Below, piece by piece: positions 5,108-12,253 of a stretch of DNA of 12,253 nucleotides (within the stretch, counting starts at the first letter, position 1; each line of letters starts with the position of its first letter). The position numbers were made by a program, and so were the translations under genes. The stretch lies in assembly GCA_050697155.1 (NCBI GenBank), contig JBOGZD010000087.1, positions 1 to 12,253 on the forward strand, in the 5' to 3' direction. The stretch comes from JBOGZD01 sp050697155. Lineage in GTDB: Bacteria > Actinomycetota > Thermoleophilia > Solirubrobacterales > 70-9. The notes beneath the pieces were generated by a model, which had not been told where the DNA came from, ran no database searches, and saw nothing but the letters and a program-made list of their open reading frames with translations.

Positions 5108-6595
5108 ATGAAGCTTCGCGACCTTCTCGCCGGCGCCGACGTGATCGAGATTCGCGGCGACGCCGAGGTCGAGATCGAGGGGCTCGCCTATGACAGCCGC
5201 CGGGCCGAGCGCGGCACACTCTTCTTCTGCTATCCGGGCCAGACCGTCGACGGGCACGCCTATGCGGCCGCCGCGGTCGATGCCGGCTCGGTCGCGGTGG
5301 TGGTCGAGCGCCAGCTCGAGCTCCCCGCGTTCGTCACCCAGGCGCAGGTCGCGGATGCCCGCGCGGCGATGGCCCACGCCGGGGTGCGCTTCTACGGCGA
5401 CCCGACGGCAGAGCTGAGCGTGGTCGGGATCACCGGCACCAACGGCAAGACGACGACCGCCTTCCTGGTCCGCCAGATCCTCGAGCGCACCGGCCGGCGC
5501 GCCGGGCTGCTCGGGACGGTGAAGCGGGTCGTCGGCGGGGTCTCCGAAGAGGTCGAGCGAACGACCCCCGAGGCGATCGATCTGCAGGCGACGTTCCGGC
5601 GGATGGTCGACGCCGGCGACGTCGCCTGCGCGATGGAGGTCTCCTCGCACGCGCTCGCCCTGCACCGGATCGACGGCCTTCGGTTCGCGGCCGCCGCGTT
5701 CACCAACCTGACCCAGGACCACCTCGATTTCCACGCCGACATGGAGGACTACTTCCAGGCCAAGCGACGCCTGTTCGTCTTCGATCAGGTCGAGCGTCCG
5801 GTCATCAACCTCGACGACGCGTACGGCGAACGGCTGATCGCCGAGCTCGACTGCGTCACCTTCTCGGCCGGCGGCGACCCGCGCGCCGACTACCGGGCGC
5901 TCGAGGTCGGCTTCGACGCCGGCGGCTCCCGGTTTCGCTGCGCCGCCCCCGAGGGGGAGGTCGAGGTCGAGACCCCGCTGCCCGGGCGCTTCAACGTCGA
6001 GAACGCGCTCTGCGCGATCGCCTCGACTGCGTCGCTCGGCGTCGACCTTGCCTCCGCCGCCTCCGCGCTCGCCGACGTCACCCAGGTCCCCGGCCGCTTC
6101 GAGCCGGTCGACGAGGGCCAGCGGTTCGCGGTCCTGGTCGACTACGCGCACACGCCCGACTCGCTCGAGAACGTGCTCGGTGCCGCGCGTGAGGTGACCG
6201 AGGGGCGGCTGCTCGTCGTCTTCGGCTGCGGCGGCGACCGTGATCGCGAGAAGCGGCCGTTGATGGGCGCGATCGGCGCCCGGCTCGCCGACCTCGCGGT
6301 AATCACCTCCGACAACCCTCGCTCCGAGGACCCCGTGGCGATCGTGGACGAGATCGTGGCCGGCGCACACGAGGACGCCGACGGGGAGGCCGAGGTGCGT
6401 GTAGAGGTCGATCGGCGGGCCGCGATCGGGATCGCCCTCGCCGCGGCGGGCCCGGGGGACACGGTGGTGATCGCCGGCAAGGGCCACGAGCACGGCCAGG
6501 AGTTCGAGGGCGGGCGGAAGATCCCGTTCGACGACCGCGAGGTAGCGCGCGAGGAGCTGCGCCGCCTCGCCGCGCCGGCCGGCGACCGCCCGTAG
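5108..6595 (+). CDS. murE: UDP-MurNAc-L-Ala-D-Glu:meso-diaminopimelate ligase MurE
   Basis: MurE is a cytoplasmic ATP-dependent ligase that adds the third residue of the peptidoglycan stem peptide. The 495-residue product has the normal three-domain Mur layout. Visible motifs are DSR (29-31) in the UDP-binding domain, the P-loop GITGTNGKTTT (107-117), TTPEA (152-156), MEVSSHAL (176-183), HLDFH (205-209) and YFQAKRRLF (215-223), whose K219 is the expected carbamylated lysine. VDYAHTPDSL (344-353) and S401-D-N-P-R405 are also present. The DNPR motif is that of enzymes adding meso-diaminopimelate rather than L-lysine, so the wall is probably mDAP-based. ATG 5108 gives the standard N-terminus; it has no ribosome site but a TAGAAT 7 bases upstream. 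The murF gene follows after 28 bases. Confidence 0.97.
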   Translation: MKLRDLLAGADVIEIRGDAEVEIEGLAYDSRRAERGTLFFCYPGQTVDGHAYAAAAVDAGSVAVVVERQLELPAFVTQAQVADARAAMAHAGVRFYGDPTAELSVVGITGTNGKTTTAFLVRQILERTGRRAGLLGTVKRVVGGVSEEVERTTPEAIDLQATFRRMVDAGDVACAMEVSSHALALHRIDGLRFAAAAFTNLTQDHLDFHADMEDYFQAKRRLFVFDQVERPVINLDDAYGERLIAELDCVTFSAGGDPRADYRALEVGFDAGGSRFRCAAPEGEVEVETPLPGRFNVENALCAIASTASLGVDLASAASALADVTQVPGRFEPVDEGQRFAVLVDYAHTPDSLENVLGAAREVTEGRLLVVFGCGGDRDREKRPLMGAIGARLADLAVITSDNPRSEDPVAIVDEIVAGAHEDADGEAEVRVEVDRRAAIGIALAAAGPGDTVVIAGKGHEHGQEFEGGRKIPFDDREVAREELRRLAAPAGDRP

Positions 6596-6612
6596 TGGTG
6601 CACGCGGCCGAC

Positions 6613-6617
6613 GGGAG
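6613..6617 (+). promoter_or_regulatory. Ribosome binding site of murF
   Basis: GGGAG lies 6 bases before the GTG at 6624 in the short murE-murF gap and supports that start. Confidence 0.55.
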
Positions 6618-6623
6618 CGCCTC

Positions 6624-7988
6624 GTGATCGAGCTGTCGCCGGAGCGGATCGCCGCCGCGGCCGCGGCCGACGTCGTGTGCGAGGGGCGGGCCGACCGCCC
6701 GGTGCGCGCGGCGATCGACTCACGCTCGATCGCGCCGGGCGAGCTCTTCTTCGGGCTCCGGGGCGAGCGCTCCGACGGGGGCGAGCACGCCGCGGCGGCG
6801 CTCGACGCCGGCGCGTGGGGCGTGGTCGTCGACCGCGAGCGGGCGCGGGCACTGGCCGGGGACAACGCGGATCGCGGCTGGGTGCTGGCGAGCGACGATC
6901 CGCTGCTCTCCCTGCAGACGCTGGCCCGCGCCTGGCGGCGCGAGCTCGGCTGTCGCGCGGTCGGGATCACCGGCTCCGTGGGCAAGACCTCGGTCAAGGA
7001 CATCTGCCGCGCGATCCTGCCCCTGCGCGCCCACGCGAGCCCGGAGAACTACAACACCGAGATCGGGCTCCCGCTCACCGTGCTCGCGGCGCCGCCGGAG
7101 ACCGAGGTGCTGGTGCTCGAGATGGCGATGCGGGGCGTCGGCCAAATCGCCGAGCTGTGCGCGATCGCCGAGCCCGACGTCGCCGCGATCACCAACATCG
7201 GCCCGGTTCACCTCGAGCTTCTGGGCACGATCGAGGCGATCGCCGAGGCGAAGGCGGAGATCCTCGCGGGCCTGCCCGAGGGCGGGCGCGCCGTGGTCCC
7301 CGCCGATGCCGAGGCGCTGGCTCCGCACCTCCACGAGCGGCTGGTGACGATCACCTTCGGCGCCGGCGGCGACGTCTTCGCGCTCGAGGCCGAGCGGCGG
7401 CGGGGCTCGATCGCCGCGACCATCGGCACCCCGCACGGGGAGGCCGCCTTCGAGCTCCCCTTCGACGAGCGGTACAAGCTCACCAACGCCCTCTGCGCGG
7501 TCGCGATCGGGGTCGCGCTCGATGCCCCCCTGGGGGCGATGGCGCGTCGGGCGCCCCAGATAGCCTTCTCGCGCCTTCGCGGCGAGCTCGTCGGGCTCCG
7601 CGGCGGCTCCGTGCTCGTGAACGACTCCTACAACGCCAACCCGATCTCGATGCGGGCCGCGCTCGACCACCTCGCGACGCTGGAGGCGCCGGGCCGAAGG
7701 ATCGCGGTGCTCGGCGGGATGGCGGAGCTTGGCCCCGACGGCCCCGCCTACCACCGCGAGGCCGCGGCGCACGCGAGGGCGCTGGGGATCTCGCCCGTGG
7801 TCGGGGTCGGCGAGCTCGCCCGCGACTACGCCCCCGACCACTGGGCCGCCGACGCCGAGGCGGGGATCGAGCTGGTCGACGGCCTGCTCGCCGACGGCGA
7901 CGCGGTGCTGGTCAAGGGCTCGCGTTCGGTCGGCCTCGAGCGCCTCAGCGATGGGCTGGTCGCCCGCCGCGGCGACGGGACTGGCTGA
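6624..7988 (+). CDS. murF: UDP-MurNAc-tripeptide:D-Ala-D-Ala ligase MurF
   Basis: MurF joins D-alanyl-D-alanine to the UDP-MurNAc-tripeptide with ATP, completing the cytoplasmic pentapeptide precursor. The 454-residue product is of family length. Motifs in order are IDSRSIAPGELFFGLRGER (31-49), the P-loop GITGSVGKTSVKD (114-126), NYNTEIGLP (142-150), NIGPVHLELLG (191-201), IAEAKAEIL (206-214), with K210 at the carbamylated lysine position, VNDSYNANP (332-340) and KGSRS (431-435). The GTG start has GGGAG 6 bases upstream. The absence of a MurE-type DNP(R/A) motif and the presence of DSYNANP separate it from MurE. The mraY start follows 2 bases after the stop, so the two are probably translated in a coupled way. 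Confidence 0.97.
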   Translation: MIELSPERIAAAAAADVVCEGRADRPVRAAIDSRSIAPGELFFGLRGERSDGGEHAAAALDAGAWGVVVDRERARALAGDNADRGWVLASDDPLLSLQTLARAWRRELGCRAVGITGSVGKTSVKDICRAILPLRAHASPENYNTEIGLPLTVLAAPPETEVLVLEMAMRGVGQIAELCAIAEPDVAAITNIGPVHLELLGTIEAIAEAKAEILAGLPEGGRAVVPADAEALAPHLHERLVTITFGAGGDVFALEAERRRGSIAATIGTPHGEAAFELPFDERYKLTNALCAVAIGVALDAPLGAMARRAPQIAFSRLRGELVGLRGGSVLVNDSYNANPISMRAALDHLATLEAPGRRIAVLGGMAELGPDGPAYHREAAAHARALGISPVVGVGELARDYAPDHWAADAEAGIELVDGLLADGDAVLVKGSRSVGLERLSDGLVARRGDGTG

Positions 7989-7990
7989 GC

Positions 7991-9010
7991 GTGCCCGTCA
8001 CGGCCCAGATCGACGACGTCGCGTCGGCGGCGATCGACCGTGGCGAAGTGCTGATCGCCGGGATGGCGGCGATGCTGATCACGATCTTCCTCGGCCCGAG
8101 GTTCATCGAGTTCCTGCGGGTGAAGGAGTTCGGCCAGCAGATCCGCGAGGAGGGCCCCGAGGAGCATCATGCGAAGGCGGGCACGCCGACGATGGGCGGC
8201 CTGATCGTATTCCTGGCGATCGCCGTCCCCTACCTGGTGCTGTCGGACCGCGACACCCAGAGCCTGGCGGTGTTCGGGGTCGCGCTCGGCTGTGCTGCGC
8301 TCGGATTCGCCGACGACTTCATCAAGATCTCCAAGCGCCGCTCGCTCGGGCTCTCGGCGCGTTGGAAGCTGCTGGTCCAGATCGCGCTCGCGCTCGGGCT
8401 GTGGTGGGTCGCCTACGACGAGGTCGGGCTCGACCCGACGCTCGAGTTGCGGATCTTCGACGCCGAGATCTACATCGGCCCGGTCATCTATCTGCTGTTC
8501 ACCTATCTGGTGATCGCCGGGGCCTCCAACGCGGTCAACCTCACCGACGGCCTCGACGGGCTCGCCGCCGGCTCGTGCGCGATCGTGCTGCTCGCCTACA
8601 CCGCGATCACGATCACCAGCGGCCAGGAGGGACTGGCGCTGCTCTCGGCGTGCCTGGTCGGCGCCTCGGTCGGCTTTCTGTGGTTCAACGCCTTCCCCGC
8701 GTCGATCTTCATGGGGGACACAGGCTCGCTCGGGCTCGGCGGGGCGATCGGAGCGCTCGCGGTGATGACCCAGACCGAGCTGCTGCTGGTGATCCTCGGC
8801 GGCATCTTTGTGATCGAGGCGCTCTCGGTCGCCGTCCAGGTGATCTCGTTCAAGATGTTCCGCCGCCGGGTGCTGCTGATGGCGCCGGTGCACCACCACT
8901 TCGAGCTCCTCGCCTGGTCGGAGACCAAGATCATGCTGCGCTTCTGGATCCTCGCCGCCGTCTGCTCGGGGATCGGCTTCACCCTGTACCAGAACAGCGT
9001 CGGCGGCTAG
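7991..9010 (+). CDS. mraY: Phospho-N-acetylmuramoyl-pentapeptide transferase MraY
   Basis: MraY is a polytopic membrane enzyme that transfers phospho-MurNAc-pentapeptide from UDP to undecaprenyl phosphate, making lipid I. The 339-residue product has many hydrophobic helices, about ten by eye. It carries the family signatures KAGTPTMGG (62-70), the active-site A107-D108-D109-F110, NAVNLTDGLDGLA (180-192), FMGDTGSLGLGG (240-251, with D243) and PVHHHFE (299-305). The GTG 7991 start lies 2 bases after murF; an upstream ribosome site is weak, so translational coupling is likely. An internal ATG at 8063 would cut into the first helix and is less likely. The TAG stop shares CTAG with the stop of the opposite-strand gene. 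Confidence 0.96.
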   Translation: MPVTAQIDDVASAAIDRGEVLIAGMAAMLITIFLGPRFIEFLRVKEFGQQIREEGPEEHHAKAGTPTMGGLIVFLAIAVPYLVLSDRDTQSLAVFGVALGCAALGFADDFIKISKRRSLGLSARWKLLVQIALALGLWWVAYDEVGLDPTLELRIFDAEIYIGPVIYLLFTYLVIAGASNAVNLTDGLDGLAAGSCAIVLLAYTAITITSGQEGLALLSACLVGASVGFLWFNAFPASIFMGDTGSLGLGGAIGALAVMTQTELLLVILGGIFVIEALSVAVQVISFKMFRRRVLLMAPVHHHFELLAWSETKIMLRFWILAAVCSGIGFTLYQNSVGG

Positions 9011-9023
9011 CGCCGGCGCCGCC
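9002..9023. terminator. Candidate bidirectional hairpin at the shared mraY/SRPBCC stop
   Basis: GGCGGC (9002-9007) and GCCGCC (9018-9023) form 6-base inverted arms around a 10-base loop containing CTAG, the overlapping stop codons of both genes. No T-run flanks either side. A GC-only hairpin at a convergent gene end could slow transcription from both sides, but such short repeats are common in DNA of this composition. Confidence 0.3.
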
Positions 9024-9465
9024 TGCGTGAGCGGGGCGGAGCTTTCGGCTCGGTCAGCTCGCGCTCGCGCTCGACGAAGCGGACCACCTGCTCGCGCATC
9101 CGCTTGCGGCCCAGCAGCAGCGACCAGAGCCCCGAGAGGGGACCGGTGACGTAGAGGCGGTGGCCGATCTCGACCGAGCTGTGGCCGGGGTCGAGCCGGC
9201 GCTCATGGCCGAGGCGGGCGCCCGGGAAGCGGGCCTCGTCGACCAGCAGCCGCTCGGGCTCGAGCGCGGTGACCGTGGACCTCACGGTGCCCCCGCGGCG
9301 AAACCGGACCCGCGCCTCGGCGCCGACTCGCAGCTCGCCGTCGAGGTCGGCGCTGACGACCTGCTCGTTCCACTCCGGCCAGCGCTCGGGATTCGACCAC
9401 AGCTCCCAGACGGCCGCCGGCTCGGCGGTCGAGCGGTCCGCATGCGCTGCCTCGAACCGGGCCAT
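9007..9465 (-). CDS. SRPBCC (polyketide cyclase/START-like) family protein
   Basis: The 152-residue product has the pattern of the SRPBCC helix-grip fold: an N-terminal strand and helix with AAVWELWSNPERWPEWN (17-33), repeated beta strands (VGAEARVRFRRGG, TVRSTVTALEPERLLV) and a long C-terminal helix (about 112-135). This superfamily binds hydrophobic ligands, and many members have unknown roles. There is no signal peptide or clear membrane helix, so it is probably cytoplasmic. The last residues (about 146-152) are SRRRRRR, encoded in the GC repeat near mraY. The gene lies opposite to the cluster between mraY and murD, sharing CTAG with the mraY stop and leaving 37 bases to the chosen murD start. 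No ribosome site is visible before ATG 9465; TAGTTT (9497-9492) is a possible -10. Ligand and role are unknown. Confidence 0.85.
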   Translation of the reverse strand: MARFEAAHADRSTAEPAAVWELWSNPERWPEWNEQVVSADLDGELRVGAEARVRFRRGGTVRSTVTALEPERLLVDEARFPGARLGHERRLDPGHSSVEIGHRLYVTGPLSGLWSLLLGRKRMREQVVRFVERERELTEPKAPPRSRRRRRR

Positions 9466-9502
9466 GCCAGGGATGTTCGCCTACGACGGCGAAACTAGAC
9501 GG

Positions 9503-10873
9503 GTGAGCCAGGCGCCCGAGAGCCGCCGCCCGCCGGTGCCCGGCGGGCCCTATCTCGTCGCCGGCCTCGCCCGCTCCGGGCAGGCCGTCGCCGCGCTGCT
9601 CGCGCGGCGCGGGGAGGAGGTGATCGGGGTCGACTCGGGCTCGCCGCCCGGCGCGGCAGGGCTTGCCGGGTCCGGCGTCGAAGTGAACCTGGATGTGGAC
9701 GGAGTCGACGCCGTGGCCCGCGCGCGGTGCCTGGTCAAGAGCCCCGGCGTCCCGGCGCAGGTCCCGGTCGTGCGCGCCGCCCGCGAACGCGGCCTCCCGG
9801 TCCTCGGCGAGCTCGAGCTCGCCTGGCGACTGCTCTCGAACCGGTTCTGCGCGGTGAGCGGGACGAACGGAAAGACGACGGTCACCGAGCTGCTCGGCCA
9901 CATCTGGCGGATGGCGGGCGAGCCGGTCGCGGTCGCCGGCAACGTCGGCACCCCGCTCTCGTCGCTGGTCGGCGAGGTGGGCGCTGAGGCGACGGTGGTC
10001 TGCGAGTGCTCGAGCTTCCAGCTCGAGGACACGGAGGCGTTCGCCCCCGACTGCGGGGTGCTGCTCAACGTCGCGCCCGACCACCTCGACCGCCACGGCA
10101 CCGTCGACGACTACGTGCGCGCCAAGCTGCGGCTGTTCGCGAACCAGGGCAACGACGACGTCAGCGTCTACAACGGCTCCGACCCGGCCCTGCGGTCGGT
10201 GGACCTCGGCGGCTGCGGACGGCGGATCGCCTTCTGCCGCACTCCGGGCGAGGTCGACGACTGCCAGGCGAGCATCGTCGGCGACACGATCGAGCTTTGG
10301 GGCGAGGCCCTGGTGCGGCTCGACGAACTGGCCTTGATCGGCCCCCACAACGCCGCGAACGCCGCCGCCGCGGCGGCCGCGGCAGGGGCGATGGGGCTCG
10401 CCGACGACGCGATCGCCGCGGGTCTGCGCTCGTTCGGCGGCGTCCCGCACCGGCTTGAGCCGGTGGACGAGATCGGCGGGGTGCTGTACGTCAACGATTC
10501 GAAGGCCACCAACGTCGCCGCGGCCGCGGCGGCCCTGCGCTCGTTCGACGGTGGCGTGCGGGCGATCCTCGGCGGCTCGCCGAAGGGCGAGGCGTTCACC
10601 GAGCTCGCGCCGCCGGTGATCGAGCGCTGCGTCGCCTGCTATCTGATCGGCGACGCCGCCAAGGCGCTCGAGCGGGATCTGGCGCCGGCGTGGGACGCCG
10701 GCGTGGAGCGGCGGCGCTGCTCGGATCTCGCCGACGCGGTGAGCCGCGCGGCCGATGAGGCGGCCGAGGGGGAGGTGGTCCTGCTCGCGCCGGCGTGCGC
10801 GAGCTTCGACGCCTACCGCGACTTCGAGCAGCGCGGCGAGCACTTCCGCGAGCTGGTCAAGGGGATGGAATGA
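9503..10873 (+). CDS. murD: UDP-MurNAc-L-alanine:D-glutamate ligase MurD
   Basis: MurD adds D-glutamate to UDP-MurNAc-L-Ala in the cytoplasm with ATP. With the GTG 9503 start it has 456 residues, normal for the family. Motifs are PYLVAGLARSGQAVAALL (16-33), the nucleotide-like N-terminal fold, the P-loop SGTNGKTTVTE (119-129), NVGTP (147-151), ECSSFQLE (168-175), LNVAPDHLDRHG (188-199) and YVRAKLRLF (204-212), with K208 as the expected carbamylated lysine. VNDSKATN (330-337) and PACASFDAYRDFEQRG (430-445) complete the set. The start is uncertain: in-frame ATGs at 9464 and 9473 and a GTG at 9536 are also possible, and none has a good ribosome site. The SRPBCC gene upstream is antisense, so murD needs its own promoter or read-through from mraY. 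The stop overlaps the ftsW start as ATGA. Confidence 0.95.
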   Translation: MSQAPESRRPPVPGGPYLVAGLARSGQAVAALLARRGEEVIGVDSGSPPGAAGLAGSGVEVNLDVDGVDAVARARCLVKSPGVPAQVPVVRAARERGLPVLGELELAWRLLSNRFCAVSGTNGKTTVTELLGHIWRMAGEPVAVAGNVGTPLSSLVGEVGAEATVVCECSSFQLEDTEAFAPDCGVLLNVAPDHLDRHGTVDDYVRAKLRLFANQGNDDVSVYNGSDPALRSVDLGGCGRRIAFCRTPGEVDDCQASIVGDTIELWGEALVRLDELALIGPHNAANAAAAAAAAGAMGLADDAIAAGLRSFGGVPHRLEPVDEIGGVLYVNDSKATNVAAAAAALRSFDGGVRAILGGSPKGEAFTELAPPVIERCVACYLIGDAAKALERDLAPAWDAGVERRRCSDLADAVSRAADEAAEGEVVLLAPACASFDAYRDFEQRGEHFRELVKGME

Positions 10874-12108
10874 GCGCCCGGCGCGGCTCGCACTCGATCG
10901 AGTACTCGCTGCTGCTCACCGCGACTCTCTGCCTGCTCGCGATCGGGGTGGTGATGGTGTTCAGCGCCAGCTCGACCACGGCGCTTCTGGGCGAGAGCGG
11001 CGACGGCGCCTATTACCTCAAGCGCACGGCGCTGTTCGGGGTCGTCGGGCTGGTGGTGATGCGGCTGCTGGCGATCCGCGGGGTGCGGGTGCTGCGGCCG
11101 CTGACCACGGTGTTGCTGGCGGCGTCGTTCGCGCTCCTGGTCGTCGTCCTCGTCCCCGGGATCGGGATCGAGGTGAACGGCGCCCGGCGCTGGATCGGCG
11201 CCGGGCTGATCCAGATCCAGCCCTCCGAGGTGGCGAAGCTGGCGCTGGTCCTCTACGGGGCCCACCTGCTCGCCTCGCGGCCGAAGATGGTCAGCGGGAT
11301 CGGCCCGATGATGCCCTACCTCGGGGTCGTCGCCCTCGCCTGCGCCCTGGTCGTGATCGAGCCCGACCTCGGCACCGCGATCGTCGCCTGCGCGGCGACC
11401 GCGATGCTGCTGATCGCCGCCGGGGCACGGATGCGGGACCTCGGCCTGCTCGCCGCCGTGCTCGGCGTCGCGGTGCTGTTGGCGATCGCGATCGAGCCCT
11501 ACCGGATGGAGCGTCTGACCGGATTCCTCGACCCCAGCGCCGACCCCGGTGGCTCGAGCTTTCAGGCCAACCAGGCGGAGATCGCGCTCGGCTCGGGCGG
11601 CCTGTTCGGCGTCGGGCTCGGGGAGAGCCTGCAGAAGGCCTTCTACCTCCCCGAGGCTCACACCGACATGATCGCCGCGGTGATCGGAGAGGAGCTCGGC
11701 CTGGTCGGGATCGTCGCGCTGGTCGGCCTCTACGGACTGTTCGGCTACGCGGGCCTGCGGATCGCCCAGCGCACGCGCGACCGCTACGGCAAGCTGCTCG
11801 CCGCCGGGCTCACCTCGCTGGTGCTGGTCCAGGCGGTGATCAACCTGTTCGCCGTGCTCGGCCTCGCCCCGCTCACCGGGGTGCCGCTGCCGTTCGTCTC
11901 TTACGGCAACTCCAACATGCTGGTGATGCTCGCCGCCGTCGGGCTGCTGCTCAACCTCGCACAGGGCGGCAGCGCGGGCACCAGCTCCAAGCCGACGAGC
12001 GCCGGTGCGAGACTGCGCGTCGTCGATGGCACACGTGGTCATAGCCGCGGGCGGCACCGCCGGGCACGTGGTTCCCGCGCTCGCGGTCGCCGACGCGCTG
12101 CGGGCTGA
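10870..12108 (+). CDS. ftsW: Septal peptidoglycan glycosyltransferase FtsW (SEDS family)
   Basis: FtsW polymerises lipid II into glycan strands at the septum, working with the transpeptidase FtsI. The 412-residue product has about ten hydrophobic helices and SEDS motifs: VVMVFSASS (27-35), NGARRWI (103-109), QPSEVAKLALVLY (117-129), EPDLGTA (164-170), PEAHTDMIAAVIGEELG (261-277), with the catalytic aspartate expected at D266, and LPFVSYGNSNM (340-350). ATG 10870 overlaps the murD stop, with AAGGGG 5 bases upstream. The helices end near residue 364. The remaining tail is polar and from about 387 very Arg-rich (GRHRRARGSRARGRRR), because its last 27 codons overlap murG in another frame. FtsW rather than RodA is favoured by the position between murD and murG. 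Confidence 0.95.
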   Translation: MSARRGSHSIEYSLLLTATLCLLAIGVVMVFSASSTTALLGESGDGAYYLKRTALFGVVGLVVMRLLAIRGVRVLRPLTTVLLAASFALLVVVLVPGIGIEVNGARRWIGAGLIQIQPSEVAKLALVLYGAHLLASRPKMVSGIGPMMPYLGVVALACALVVIEPDLGTAIVACAATAMLLIAAGARMRDLGLLAAVLGVAVLLAIAIEPYRMERLTGFLDPSADPGGSSFQANQAEIALGSGGLFGVGLGESLQKAFYLPEAHTDMIAAVIGEELGLVGIVALVGLYGLFGYAGLRIAQRTRDRYGKLLAAGLTSLVLVQAVINLFAVLGLAPLTGVPLPFVSYGNSNMLVMLAAVGLLLNLAQGGSAGTSSKPTSAGARLRVVDGTRGHSRGRHRRARGSRARGRRRAAG

Positions 12109-12253
12109 GGGCGCGGAGGTCTCCTTCCTCGGCACCCGCGACCGGGCCGAGGCGACGCTCGTCCCCGCCGCCGGCTACGAGCTCGACTTCCTCCGCGTGC
12201 GCGGCCTCGACCGCGACAACCCGCTGCGCGCCGCCGGCGCCGCGGGGCTTGCC
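12026..12253 (+). CDS. murG: Lipid II synthase MurG, 5' part only
   Basis: MurG is a peripheral membrane GT-B glycosyltransferase that adds GlcNAc from UDP-GlcNAc to lipid I, making lipid II. The window holds the first 76 codons, and the frame is open at the right edge. The N-terminal motif AAGGTAGHVVPALAVADAL (7-25) matches the glycine-rich GGTxGHxxPxLAxA loop of MurG. FLGTRDRAEATLVPAAGY (34-51) and LRVRGLDR (56-63) follow, also in family order. ATG 12026 gives the usual very short leader before the loop. GTG 12035 is an alternative, but either start leaves a long overlap with ftsW. No clear ribosome site precedes it, so coupling to ftsW translation is likely. Confidence 0.93.
   Translation, partial: MAHVVIAAGGTAGHVVPALAVADALRAEGAEVSFLGTRDRAEATLVPAAGYELDFLRVRGLDRDNPLRAAGAAGLA

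Noticed and set aside
5090..7003. 637-codon open frame on the - strand opposite murE and the start of murF
   Set aside because: It spans two recognised genes and their gap, has no family motif and has shadow-frame composition.
8063..9010. Shorter MraY starting at ATG 8063
   Set aside because: It would remove part of the first membrane helix; GTG 7991, 2 bases after murF, gives a normal length.
9203..10843. 546-codon open frame on the - strand opposite murD
   Set aside because: It is antisense to a complete MurD and also overlaps the SRPBCC gene on the same strand in another frame; no recognisable domain.
1..12253. A previously undescribed multigene system
   Set aside because: Ten of twelve genes are standard dcw members in standard order with intact motifs. 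The two others are single genes of unclear role, and no mobile element, repeat array or defence-type module is seen.

Overview
The window carries the front part of a bacterial division and cell wall (dcw) cluster from a very GC-rich organism. In order on the + strand it holds mraZ, rsmH, an ftsL-like gene, ftsI, murE, murF, mraY, murD, ftsW and the start of murG, the classical dcw order. GC content, frequent GTG/TTG starts, TANNNT-type -10 hexamers just upstream of start codons, and a MurE with the DNPR motif of meso-diaminopimelate-adding enzymes suggest a deep-branching actinobacterium, possibly Thermoleophilia/Solirubrobacterales. That placement is inference from protein style, not a database match.

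Layout. Positions 1-836 (- strand) hold the 5' part of an unrecognised two-helix membrane protein, transcribed away from the cluster. The 316-base divergent region (837-1152) is dense in structure: three short palindromes, a promoter-like pair overlapped by 10-bp-spaced MraZ boxes, and a strong leader hairpin in front of mraZ. Positions 1153-9010 form a tight + strand block (mraZ to mraY) with gaps of at most 67 bases, one 4-base overlap (ftsL/ftsI), a possible 11-codon leader ORF before rsmH, and a likely internal leaderless promoter before murE. Positions 9007-9465 hold a - strand SRPBCC-fold gene that interrupts the cluster, its stop codon interleaved with that of mraY. Positions 9503-12253 resume with murD, ftsW (ATGA overlap) and murG (83-base overlap), which runs off the right edge.

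How the genes work together. MraZ is the likely autoregulator of the operon and RsmH methylates 16S rRNA. The FtsL-like protein, FtsW (glycan polymerase) and FtsI (transpeptidase) are core septal machinery. MurD, MurE and MurF build the UDP-MurNAc-pentapeptide in the cytoplasm (MurD adds D-Glu, MurE mDAP, MurF D-Ala-D-Ala). MraY transfers phospho-MurNAc-pentapeptide to undecaprenyl phosphate, giving lipid I, and MurG makes lipid II, the substrate of FtsW/FtsI. The missing members (murC, ftsQ, ftsZ and so on) would be expected beyond the right edge.

I see no evidence of an undescribed multigene system. The points worth a second look are regulatory (the mraZ leader, internal leaderless promoters), the antisense SRPBCC insertion, the ftsW/murG overlap and the divergent membrane protein. 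No tRNA, rRNA, insertion sequence or CRISPR array was recognised.
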